From NCBI GenBank assembly GCA_035502095.1, contig DATJUX010000010.1:62001-126000 (forward strand): DNA of 64,000 nt, written 5' to 3'. The stretch's first letter is position 1, and the number at the start of each line of letters is the position of its first letter. Both the position numbers and the translations under genes were made by a program. This document shows, piece by piece, positions 36,630 through 44,653 of the stretch. Origin of the DNA: JAKANT01 sp035502095 (GTDB taxonomy: Bacteria; Pseudomonadota; Gammaproteobacteria; Burkholderiales; Burkholderiaceae_F). Below the pieces are notes generated by a model. The model did not search any database. It was given only the letters and a program-made list of their open reading frames with translations, and was not told where the DNA came from.

Positions 36630-37880
36630 CTACCGCGCGAGCGACACCGGCTGCGTGCGCGCGACGTAGGCTTCGGCGAACCGGATCGGCGACTCGAGCA
36701 GCTGGTCGCGCCAATGGCCGAGCGGCGTACGGCCCTGGATCAGTCCGCGCAGGACGCCGACATGCTGGGTGGTGCCGATCGTCGTGGCGCCCACCAGGAC
36801 GTCGCCATCGAACTGCAGACTCAGGTAGCGGTATTCCTTCTCGTCGGCGCTTTCGACCCCTCGCCCTCCCGGCACGCCGCCCCATTGGCCGAACGACGCG
36901 GAGATGAGTCCCATCGTATCCAGCACGTTGATCGCGAGCGACCCCAGCGACCGCGTGGGCCGGCCGGCCATGTTGAGGGCCGCCAGGCGACCTTGTTCGA
37001 CCGCATCCGGCTGGATCGCGTTGACGAACGGCCTGCTGGTACCGAACTCTGCCGTCTCGACCGCGTCGCCGGCGGCATAGATGTCCGGCACGGAGGTCCG
37101 CATCGTGTCGTCGACCACGATCCCGTCCTTGACCATGACGCCCGAACCCGCGAGGAAGTCGACGTTCGGCTTGACGCCGGCGGAGGCGATGATGAGATCG
37201 CAGTCGAGCGTTGCGCCCGTCGACAGCGTGGCCTTGAGCGGCGTTCCCGGCTCGATCTTGGCGACCTTTGCTTTCGTGATCACCCGCACGCCCTTCGCCT
37301 CGACCCAGCGCCTGATCATGTTGCCCGCCAGCGGCGTCATCATCCGCGGCACCATGCGGTCGCCCATCTCGACCACGGTGAGCTTCACACCACGCTCGGC
37401 CAGGGCCTCGAGAATGATGCAACCGATGAATCCCGCGCCGATCTGAAGCACGCGCTTGCCGGGTGCAAGGTGCCGGGCGATCGCGCGTGCGTCCTCGAGC
37501 GTCCAGCAGGTGTGCACACCGGGTAGCTCGATCCCGGCAATGGGTGGCTTGATCGGGTGCGAGCCCGTCGCGAGCAGCAGCTTGTCATAGGGCAGCCCAC
37601 CGCCGTCGGCGAGCTTGACGACTTTTTTCGCCGCATCGATCGCCGATGCGTGGCCCTTGACGAGGCGGATGCGCCTCGATTCGAAGTGCGCCGCGTTCTT
37701 GCGCAGGTGCGTGCCGGCCTCGTCGATCTGCCCGACCAGCAGATACGGAATGGCCATGCGCGAATACGGCCGCTCGTCTTCATCGCCGACCAGCACGATC
37801 TCGGCCCCGGGATCGAGCTGCCGAAGCGTTTCGGCGGCGACGACGCCGGCGGGGCCGTTTCCAAGGATCACATGTTTCAT
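36630..37880 (-). CDS. aorC: FAD-dependent NAD(P)H oxidoreductase subunit of the aldehyde oxidoreductase
   Basis: 416 residues. FAD-binding site HVILGNGPAGVVAAETLR at the N-terminus, NAD site VLQIGAGFIGCIILEALAERG near 150, and the second FAD motif VPDIYAAGDAVETAEF near 265. By operon order it corresponds to AorC of betaproteobacterial tungsten AOR (Aromatoleum), which passes electrons between the Fe-S subunit and NAD. It lies about 95 nt after aorB and 55 nt before moaD. A general rubredoxin or ferredoxin reductase is the alternative. Confidence 0.85.
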   Translation of the reverse strand: MKHVILGNGPAGVVAAETLRQLDPGAEIVLVGDEDERPYSRMAIPYLLVGQIDEAGTHLRKNAAHFESRRIRLVKGHASAIDAAKKVVKLADGGGLPYDKLLLATGSHPIKPPIAGIELPGVHTCWTLEDARAIARHLAPGKRVLQIGAGFIGCIILEALAERGVKLTVVEMGDRMVPRMMTPLAGNMIRRWVEAKGVRVITKAKVAKIEPGTPLKATLSTGATLDCDLIIASAGVKPNVDFLAGSGVMVKDGIVVDDTMRTSVPDIYAAGDAVETAEFGTSRPFVNAIQPDAVEQGRLAALNMAGRPTRSLGSLAINVLDTMGLISASFGQWGGVPGGRGVESADEKEYRYLSLQFDGDVLVGATTIGTTQHVGVLRGLIQGRTPLGHWRDQLLESPIRFAEAYVARTQPVSLAR

Positions 37881-37976
37881 GGTCGATTCCGTCGATCAGG
37901 AAGAAGCGAAGAGCGGGCGTGTCAAAGAAATCGGGGCGCCACTGCCGCGCCCCGTTCTTGGGCGAAACGCGAGCCG

Positions 37977-39824
37977 CTACAGCCCGAGCCGCTGCAGCGT
38001 CTGCGGCGTCGGTACGCCGTCCTTGTTCCAGCCGCGCACCTCGTAGTACTCCGGCAACATCTTGTCGATGCCGTTGACGAGACCCTTTGCCGGTCCGACC
38101 TTCGCGGGTTCGGTCTTCAGGCGCTTCGGCAGGTCGTCGTCCTTCCTGGTGAAACCGGCCGCCAGATTGAACTGCTTCTCGAGATTCCAGATGCGCTCGC
38201 CGACGAGGTTCAGCTTTTCCATCGACCAGTCGCCTTCGCACGCCGCCTGGATCTGCGGCTGGACGTCCGCAAGCGTCCAGGCAAACGACGTGAAGACGCA
38301 GAGCCCCGACGAGTCGAACACCGCGGTCGCATCCTGGAAGGCCTTGACCAGGGCTGGTTTGCCGTCGGTCGTGAGTGGGTCGGTCTTCACCGGGATGCCG
38401 AGCACCTCGGAGGCCACGGTGTACGAGCGCAGGTGGCAAGCGCCGCGATTGGACGTGGCGTAGGTGAGTCCCATGCCCTGGATGCCGCGCGAGTCGTAGG
38501 CGGGGAATTCCTGTCCCTTCACCGACATGGACAGGTCGGGATGGCCGTACTTCGTGCACAGGCGCTTCGAGCCCGCGCCGATTTCCTTGCCGAAACCCTC
38601 ACCCATCGCCGTCTTCTTCGCGAGCTCGCAAAGAGCGTGCGCGGATCCGAACGGCGATTCGATCCCGATCTGCTCCTTCGTCAGCACGCCCATCTCGTAC
38701 AGTTCCATGACCGCGCCGATCGTCGCGCCGAACGAGATCGGGTCCATGCCCTCCTCGTTGCAGATCAGGTTGGCGAACTGCAGGGCCTCCAGATCATTGA
38801 CGCCGTTGGCCGCGCCAAGCGCCCAGGCGGCCTCGTACTCGAGGCCGCCGGAGGCGCCCCAGTACTTCGGATTGTTGACGACCGAGAAGTGGTTCTTGTC
38901 GATCTGCGCGATTCGTCCGCAGGCGATCGTGCAACCGAAGCATGCGGCGTTGGTGATGAGTTGCGGCTTGCCGTCGCTCGCGCGCTTCTCCGCCATCGCC
39001 TCGGCCGAGATCTTGCCGGCGCCTTCGAACTGGACGTCGCGATGGTTGCGCGTAGGCAGCGCGCCGATTTCGTTGATCACGTTCATCAGCACCTGGGTCC
39101 CGTACTTCGGCAGGCCCTGGCCCGTCACGGGGTGATCGGCGAGCACCTTCTTCTTCTCGGCGGTGGTGCGCATGAACTCCTTGATGTTGTGGATGCCCGA
39201 GAAGCCCTTGGTGCCGCGCAGCGCGACCGCCTTCAGGTTCTTCGAGCCCATCACCGCACCGACACCAGAGCGCCCCGCGGCCCGGTGCAGATCGTTGACG
39301 ACGCATGCGAATAACACGCCGTTCTCGCCGGCGCGGCCGATGGACGACACGCGGATCTGCGGATCCTGGTGCGTCTTCTTGATGGCCTCCTCGGTATCCC
39401 ACGTGCTCTTGCCCCAGAGACCGGCCGCATCGAGCAGCTGCGCGTTGTCGTTCTCGACGTAGAGGTAGACCGGCTTGGGCGACTTGCCTTCGAAGATGAT
39501 CATGTCCCAGCCGGCGAACTTCATTTCGGCACCGAAGTACCCGCCGGAGTTGGAACAGGCGATCGCACCAGTCAATGGCCCTTTGGTCACCACCGAATAC
39601 CGACCGCCCGTGGACGCGATCGTGCCGGTCAGCGGACCGGTGGTCATGATCAGCTTGTTGCCGGGCGACAGCGCGTCGACCTTGGCGTCGACTTCGGCGC
39701 AGAAGTACTTGGTCGCCAGACCGCGCTGGCCGAGATACTCATCGGCCCACTTCATGTTGAGCGGCTCGGACTTGCACGTCCCCCTGGTGAGGTCGACGCG
39801 CAGGATCTTTCTCGTCCATCCCAT
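37977..39824 (-). CDS. aorB: Tungsten-containing aldehyde:ferredoxin oxidoreductase, catalytic subunit
   Basis: 615 residues, the usual AOR length. The N-terminal MGWTRKILRVDLTRGTCKSE and LGQRGLATKYF are the family opening; GSKNLKAVALRGTKG near 200 contacts the tungstopterin. The [4Fe-4S] cluster is held by CFGCTIACGR near 295 and a late Cys in SGLCVFTSFAWTL. It oxidises aldehydes to acids, and can run in reverse, using a tungsten bis-pterin centre. Upstream aorA and downstream aorC give a three-subunit enzyme, as in Aromatoleum aromaticum. Tungstate transporter genes in the same operon support tungsten rather than molybdenum. Confidence 0.95.
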   Translation of the reverse strand: MGWTRKILRVDLTRGTCKSEPLNMKWADEYLGQRGLATKYFCAEVDAKVDALSPGNKLIMTTGPLTGTIASTGGRYSVVTKGPLTGAIACSNSGGYFGAEMKFAGWDMIIFEGKSPKPVYLYVENDNAQLLDAAGLWGKSTWDTEEAIKKTHQDPQIRVSSIGRAGENGVLFACVVNDLHRAAGRSGVGAVMGSKNLKAVALRGTKGFSGIHNIKEFMRTTAEKKKVLADHPVTGQGLPKYGTQVLMNVINEIGALPTRNHRDVQFEGAGKISAEAMAEKRASDGKPQLITNAACFGCTIACGRIAQIDKNHFSVVNNPKYWGASGGLEYEAAWALGAANGVNDLEALQFANLICNEEGMDPISFGATIGAVMELYEMGVLTKEQIGIESPFGSAHALCELAKKTAMGEGFGKEIGAGSKRLCTKYGHPDLSMSVKGQEFPAYDSRGIQGMGLTYATSNRGACHLRSYTVASEVLGIPVKTDPLTTDGKPALVKAFQDATAVFDSSGLCVFTSFAWTLADVQPQIQAACEGDWSMEKLNLVGERIWNLEKQFNLAAGFTRKDDDLPKRLKTEPAKVGPAKGLVNGIDKMLPEYYEVRGWNKDGVPTPQTLQRLGL

Positions 39825-39845
39825 GACTCGCCTCCGTTCTGCTGG

Positions 39846-40316
39846 CTAGAGGACCGCCGTGTTGGCCTTGCCGGCCCACTGGCGCATGCGTTCGAGGCCG
39901 GTCCAGTCGGCGTCGACGTACGTGATGGCGCCGGTCGGGCACGCTTTCGCGCACTCGGGGTCGCCGCCGCAGAGATCGCACTTCTGCACCTTGCCGACGT
40001 CGGCCATGTAGTTGATGGTTCCGAACGGACAGGCGATCGTGCACACCTTGCACCCGACGCACGTGGCCTCCAGCACCACCTTGGCCCCGGTCACCGGATC
40101 GAGCTGGATCGCATCGACCGGACAGGCGGCCATGCACCACGCCTCGGCGCACTGCGTGCACGTGTATGGAACCTTGCGCCCTTCGTGCTCGAACGCGAAG
40201 ACCTTGATGCGCGACTTCGACGGATTGATGGCACCCGTGTGCTCGAGCGAGCACGCCATCTCGCATTGAAGGCATCCTGTGCACTTGACCGGATCGATAT
40301 ACAGCGACTTCATCAT
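39846..40316 (-). CDS. aorA: Four-cluster ferredoxin-like electron-transfer subunit of the aldehyde oxidoreductase
   Basis: 156 residues from ATG 40316 with GGAGG upstream. Four cysteine groups predict four [4Fe-4S] clusters: CTGCLQCEMAC, CTQCAEAWCMAACP, CVGCKVCTIACP and CDLCGGDPECAKACP. This HycB/DmsB-like layout matches AorA of betaproteobacterial AOR, which forms a nanowire-like electron path. The protein has no Tat signal, so it is cytoplasmic. First gene of the minus-strand tungsten operon; divergent from moeA. Confidence 0.92.
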   Translation of the reverse strand: MMKSLYIDPVKCTGCLQCEMACSLEHTGAINPSKSRIKVFAFEHEGRKVPYTCTQCAEAWCMAACPVDAIQLDPVTGAKVVLEATCVGCKVCTIACPFGTINYMADVGKVQKCDLCGGDPECAKACPTGAITYVDADWTGLERMRQWAGKANTAVL

Positions 40317-40441
40317 GATGGACGCCTCCTCGATGTCGACGCCTTGCAGGCGGTTTGTTCTTCGCTGGGCGCTTCCGGCGCGGGTTCGCCGCTCCGGCAG
40401 GACGAGCACACCACGTGCGCATGCAGGCTCGAACCCCATGT

Positions 40442-40470
40442 ACTGTAGTGAGATACGCACCGGGTTGCAA
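40442..40470 (-). promoter_or_regulatory. Candidate sigma-70 promoter of the aor operon
   Basis: On the minus strand TTGCAA (-35) and TACAGT (-10) are separated by 17 nt, about 125 nt upstream of aorA. Each hexamer matches 4 of 6 consensus bases and lies in the AT-richest part of the 284-bp divergent region. No sigma-54 site of good quality was found here. Confidence 0.4.
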
Positions 40471-40600
40471 AACTAAATCGTGGGTCGGTTGACGTCCCTC
40501 AAACGGGGCCGGGTGCCCCGATGATGTCACCCGCACCGCGAGGCTCAAAGCAATAGGCGTGCACGCGGCGCGCGGACCCGCAACACTTGACGGATTCGCT

Positions 40601-41857
40601 ATGCAAGGCACATCCAGACCCCCCGCAAGGAGCGACGAGCCGGAATGGCTCGGCGTGGACGAGGCGCGCGCGGCGATTCTCGGCGTCGTCGAGCCGGTGC
40701 GTGGTTGGGAGAGCGCGCCGGTGCGCGGCGCGTTCGAGCGCGTGCTCGCGCGCAGCGTCGTGGCGCCCTTCGATGTTCCCGTCCACGACAATTCGGCGAT
40801 GGACGGGTATGCGGTTCGGGCAGCCGACCTGCACCCGGACGTGTCGGCGCACCTTACGGTCGTCGGAACGGCCTTGGCGGGTAGCGCATTCTCGGGAGTG
40901 ATTGGACCCGGTCGGGCCGTGCGCGTGATGACGGGCGCCGTGCTTCCCCGCGGTACCGACACCGTCGTGATCCAGGAGATCGTGCAGCGCACCGGCGATG
41001 AGGTCGTCGTGCCACCCGGGCAGCGCGCCGGTCAGAACGTCCGTCGTGCGGGCGAGGATCTTGCGCGCGAGTCCGTCGCCCTTTCGCGAGGCAAGCGCCT
41101 TGCTGCCGCTGACGTCGGCCTGCTCGCATCGCTCGGCATCGCTGAGGTCGCCGTCTACCGGCGTCCGCGGGTCGTGTTCTTTTCGACCGGGGATGAACTC
41201 GCGTCGATCGGACGCCCACTTGCGCCTGGCGAGGTGTACGACAGCAACCGCTACACGCTGCACTGTGCGCTGCAGCGCCTCAACGTCCAGGCGATCGACA
41301 TGGGCGTGGTGCGCGATGACCCGGGCGAGCTCGAGGCGGCATTCCGCGATGCCGCAACTCAGGCGGACGCTGTCATCACCACCGGCGGCGTCTCGGTGGG
41401 AGACGCCGACCAGGTCCGGCCTGTGATGGCAAGAGTGGGCGAGATGCGTTTCTGGAGGATCCAGATCAAGCCCGGCCGCCCGATGGCGTTCGGGCGCATC
41501 GGCGCAGCTTGCGTGTTCGGGCTTCCGGGCAATCCGGTCGCCGTACTGGTGGCCTTCTACCAATTCGTCGCCGACGCGTTGCGCCGGCTCGGTGGCGAGG
41601 ACCCGCTGCCTGCGCATCCGATTCTGCGCGTCCCCTGCGCGACGGCGCTGCGGAGAGAGCGAGGCCGGCGCGAGTACCTGCGCGGTGAGCTGTTCGAAGC
41701 CGATGGCCGGTGGCAGGTGCGCCCCGCCCCGCACCAGGGGTCGGGTGTGCTGCGTTCGATGTCGGTATCGAACTGTTTCATCGTTCTTCCCGAATCAGGC
41801 GGTGAGGTCGCGCCGGGTGATCTCGTCCACGTCCAGCCGTTCGAAGGTCTCCCGTAA
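40601..41857 (+). CDS. moeA: MoeA, molybdopterin molybdenumtransferase
   Basis: 418 residues from ATG 40601 (a GTG at 40559 would lengthen it by 14). Inserts molybdate or tungstate into adenylated molybdopterin. Core motifs: VPVHDNSAMDGYAVRAAD near 60, VRVMTGAVLPRGTDTVV near 105, QNVRRAGEDL near 145, FFSTGDEL near 190, VITTGGVSVGDADQV near 265 and VFGLPGNPVAVLVAFYQF near 310. Divergent from aorA and overlapping moeB by one base. A dedicated MoeA next to AOR suggests it handles tungsten. Confidence 0.95.
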   Translation: MQGTSRPPARSDEPEWLGVDEARAAILGVVEPVRGWESAPVRGAFERVLARSVVAPFDVPVHDNSAMDGYAVRAADLHPDVSAHLTVVGTALAGSAFSGVIGPGRAVRVMTGAVLPRGTDTVVIQEIVQRTGDEVVVPPGQRAGQNVRRAGEDLARESVALSRGKRLAAADVGLLASLGIAEVAVYRRPRVVFFSTGDELASIGRPLAPGEVYDSNRYTLHCALQRLNVQAIDMGVVRDDPGELEAAFRDAATQADAVITTGGVSVGDADQVRPVMARVGEMRFWRIQIKPGRPMAFGRIGAACVFGLPGNPVAVLVAFYQFVADALRRLGGEDPLPAHPILRVPCATALRRERGRREYLRGELFEADGRWQVRPAPHQGSGVLRSMSVSNCFIVLPESGGEVAPGDLVHVQPFEGLP

Positions 41858-42624
41858 TGCGCGACCGCGAGCTGCAGCGCTACAGCCGCCACATCATGCT
41901 GCCCGCCGTCGATATCGCGGGCCAGCAACGGCTGCTCGATGCGCACGTGCTCCTCGTCGGTGTCGGTGGGCTCGGCGCGCCGGCAAGCATCTACCTTGCC
42001 GGCGCCGGTGTCGGGCGGCTGACGATCTGCGACGGCGACGCGGTCGACCTCACGAATCTGCAGCGGCAGATCGTGCATCGCGAGGCTGCCATTGGAACGA
42101 ACAAAGCGGAGTCGGCGGCGCGGACGCTGCACGAGCTGAACAGCGATTGCCGCGTCCGTACCGTCGCCAGGCGCGTCGGCCGCGACGACCTGCTCGCGCT
42201 TGCAGCCGATGTCGACGTCGTCGTCGACGCCAGCGACAACTTCGCCACACGCCGGGCGATCAACGAGGTGTGCGTACGGCTGCGCAAGCCGCTGGTCAGC
42301 GGTGCCGCCGTGCGCTTTTCGGGCCAGGTTGCGGTGTTCGATCTGCGCCGCGCCGATGCGCCGTGTTACGCGTGTTTCCTGCCCGACGCGCCGAGCGAAG
42401 CCGAGGAGGCATGTGCCGTCCTCGGCGTCTTCGCACCGCTCACGGGCATCATCGGCTGCATGCAGGCCGGGGAAACGATCCGGCTGATCGCGATGCCGGC
42501 GGCGCTGCCGAGCGAGGCCGAAGTCGTTCTCTTCGACGCGCTCGAGATGCAATCGCAACGCATCCCGGTGCCGCGCAATCCGCACTGCCCGGTGTGCGCA
42601 GGGGGCCGTTCGCCCGCTGGTTGA
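41857..42624 (+). CDS. moeB: MoeB/ThiF-family MoaD-activating enzyme
   Basis: 255 residues; ATG 41857 overlaps the moeA stop (TAATG). Adenylates the C-terminal glycine of MoaD. N-terminus RYSRHIMLPAVDIAGQQRLL, nucleotide site VLLVGVGGLGAPASIYLAGAG (in part VGVGGLGAPAS) and NLQRQIVH; Asp in DASDNFATRRAIN. Zinc ligands are CYAC near 167 and CPVC near the C-terminus. The catalytic Cys region is ACAVLGVFAPLTGIIG. Substrate MoaD is encoded at 36323 across the divergent region. Confidence 0.94.
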   Translation: MRDRELQRYSRHIMLPAVDIAGQQRLLDAHVLLVGVGGLGAPASIYLAGAGVGRLTICDGDAVDLTNLQRQIVHREAAIGTNKAESAARTLHELNSDCRVRTVARRVGRDDLLALAADVDVVVDASDNFATRRAINEVCVRLRKPLVSGAAVRFSGQVAVFDLRRADAPCYACFLPDAPSEAEEACAVLGVFAPLTGIIGCMQAGETIRLIAMPAALPSEAEVVLFDALEMQSQRIPVPRNPHCPVCAGGRSPAG

Positions 42625-42670
42625 TCGCCGCCTTGAGGTTTGCGTTCCGGCAAGGACTTCCTCGGCGGGC

Positions 42671-42704
42671 GTTGCAGTTCTGATCACCTGATCCGTTCTG
42701 CAAC
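42671..42704. promoter_or_regulatory. Inverted repeat upstream of the PQQ dehydrogenase promoter
   Basis: Arms GTTGCAG (42671-42677) and CTGCAAC (42698-42704) surround a 20-nt spacer. Position about 115-145 bp upstream of the sigma-54 promoter suits an activator site. It also lies 50 bp after the moeB stop, so a weak terminator is the alternative. Confidence 0.3.
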
Positions 42705-42816
42705 ACAGGTCCGCCGCGCGAGACGCATGCGGCACATCGGCTAGGCGCAAAGGATCGGCAAGCGCGATCGCGCCATTGCGTTCTGCCGTCTGAGCAGTCT
42801 GACGAGGCAAAGCGTC

Positions 42817-42832
42817 TGGCACACACCTTGCA
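42817..42832 (+). promoter_or_regulatory. Sigma-54 (-24/-12) promoter of the PQQ dehydrogenase operon
   Basis: TGGCACACACCTTGCA fits TGGCACG-N4-TTGCW at every position but one, with GG and GC 10 nt apart. The expected start of transcription is near 42843, about 88 nt before the dehydrogenase ATG. It is very similar to the element at 27595-27610. Confidence 0.78.
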
Positions 42833-42930
42833 CACGCTCCGCACGCGCCTTGTCGCGAGCGAGACGACACAACGTCCACGAGCAAGCGGCGCGCGATGCG
42901 CCGATCCACAGAGACCTACGAGGAGGAACG

Positions 42931-44646
42931 ATGAAAATCAGACATGCCGGTTTGACAGGCACCTTGGTCGCGCTGTGCGTGGCCTGGTCGGGACTGGGAC
43001 AGTTGGCCTGCGCCGACGAAGCGCTCGTCAAGGCGGCGGCCGATCCCAACGGATGGGCGATGTACGGGCGCGGGTACGACAACACCCGCTACTCGCCGCT
43101 CAAGCAGATCAACACGGGCAACGTCGGGCAGCTCAAGCTCGCGTTCTCGATGCAGCTCGGCTCCCTGCGGTCGAACGAATCGTCGCCGATCGTGGTCGGC
43201 GACACGATGTACGTCAGCACCTCGTGGGGCCCGAAGTACGTCTATGCGCTCGACGCCCGCACCGGCGTGCGCAAGTGGACGTACGAGCCCGAAATTCCCG
43301 ACGACGTGTTGCAGTTCGCGTGCTGCGACGTGAACAGCCGCGGCGTCACCTTTGCGGCGGGCAAGATCTTCGTCGGCCGCCTCGACGGCAAGCTGGCCGC
43401 GGTCGACGCCACGACCGGCAAGGAGCTGTGGGTCGCCAGCGTGGTCGACTACAAGCAGGGCTCGGTGATCACGTCGCCGCCCATCGTCGTCAAGAACCTG
43501 GTCATCACGGGGTTCGGCGGGGGCGAATACGGCGCGCGCGGCAGCCTGCAGGCGTACGACATCGAAAGCGGCAAGCAGGTGTGGAAGACGTGGACCGTGC
43601 CCGGCCCCGGCGAGCCGAACAACGACACGTGGAAGGGCGACAGCTGGCAGCACGGCGGTGGCGTCGCCTGGCTGGTCGGCTCGTACGACCCGAAGACCAA
43701 CACCGTGTTCTACGGCACGTCGAACCCCGGCCCGTGGAATTCCGTCGTACGCAGCACCGGGGACAGCAACTACGGCAAGCTCACCAACCTCTATACGTCG
43801 AGCACGATCGCGCTCGACGCCGATACCGGCAGGATCAAGTGGTGGGTACAGAGCACGCCGCAGGATGCGTGGGACTATGACGGCGTGAACGAAGTCGTGC
43901 TCGCCGATCTTGCGATCGGCGGCACCAGGACCCCGGTCTACATGAAGGCCGACCGCAACGGCTTCTTCTACGTCGTCAATCGCGAGAACGGCAAGATCAT
44001 CTCGGCCGAGAAATTCGTCCCCACCAACTGGGCCGAGAAGATCGACGTCGCCACCGGCATGCCGAAGGAGATTCCCGACAAGCGGCCGGGGCCCAAGAAC
44101 TCCGTCAAGGGCGTGTGCCCGAACCTGATCGGCGGCAAGAACTGGCAGCCCATGTCCTACAGCCCCGACACGGGCCTCGTCTACATCCCGTCCAACAATG
44201 TCTGCATGGATTGGGGCGTCTCGGAAGTCAACTACAAGAAGGGCGTGTTCTATCTCGGCGCCGAATTTCCGACCCATCCCGGACCCGGCGGCTACATGGG
44301 TGAATTGATCGCCTGGGACCCGGTCGCGCAGAAGAAGGTCTGGGGCGTGCAGTCGGACCTGCCATTCAACGGCGGCACGCTCACGACGGCGGGCGGGTTG
44401 ACCTTCTGGGGCGACTTGCACGGCGTGTTCCGCGCGTTCGACGCGAAGAACGGCAAGGAACTGTGGAGCGCTTCGCTTGGTTCCGGCATCGGCGCCGGCC
44501 CGATCAGCTACTCGGTCGACGGCAAGCAGTACATCGCCATCGTGGTCGGACGCACCGCCGCGATCCCGGCGTTCCTCGGCGACGTCGGCAAGAAGATGGT
44601 CGCTGCCACGCCCGAAGGCGGGGCGCTGTTCGTGTTCACGCACTGA
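42931..44646 (+). CDS. PQQ-dependent alcohol dehydrogenase, predicted lanthanide type
   Basis: 571 residues, periplasmic, with a signal peptide ending near ACA (residue 30); GGAGG precedes ATG 42931. It is an eight-bladed quinoprotein: the adjacent cysteines FACCDVNSRG (131-132) over PQQ, NDTWKGDSWQHGGGVAW and GTSNPGPWN near the active site. The catalytic Asp is in DAWDYDGVNE (Asp315), and a second Asp at 317 matches the extra lanthanide ligand of XoxF and PedH; calcium enzymes have Ala, Ser or Thr there. Length resembles ExaF/PedH alcohol dehydrogenases. Likely oxidises alcohols to aldehydes and passes electrons to the fused cytochrome encoded next. Confidence 0.92.
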   Translation: MKIRHAGLTGTLVALCVAWSGLGQLACADEALVKAAADPNGWAMYGRGYDNTRYSPLKQINTGNVGQLKLAFSMQLGSLRSNESSPIVVGDTMYVSTSWGPKYVYALDARTGVRKWTYEPEIPDDVLQFACCDVNSRGVTFAAGKIFVGRLDGKLAAVDATTGKELWVASVVDYKQGSVITSPPIVVKNLVITGFGGGEYGARGSLQAYDIESGKQVWKTWTVPGPGEPNNDTWKGDSWQHGGGVAWLVGSYDPKTNTVFYGTSNPGPWNSVVRSTGDSNYGKLTNLYTSSTIALDADTGRIKWWVQSTPQDAWDYDGVNEVVLADLAIGGTRTPVYMKADRNGFFYVVNRENGKIISAEKFVPTNWAEKIDVATGMPKEIPDKRPGPKNSVKGVCPNLIGGKNWQPMSYSPDTGLVYIPSNNVCMDWGVSEVNYKKGVFYLGAEFPTHPGPGGYMGELIAWDPVAQKKVWGVQSDLPFNGGTLTTAGGLTFWGDLHGVFRAFDAKNGKELWSASLGSGIGAGPISYSVDGKQYIAIVVGRTAAIPAFLGDVGKKMVAATPEGGALFVFTH

Positions 44647-44653
44647 GACAACC

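Noticed and set aside
40415..40435. T-arm-like sequence near the aor promoter (GGCTCGAACCCC)
   Set aside because: No acceptor, D-arm or anticodon stem around it; chance similarity to a tRNA.
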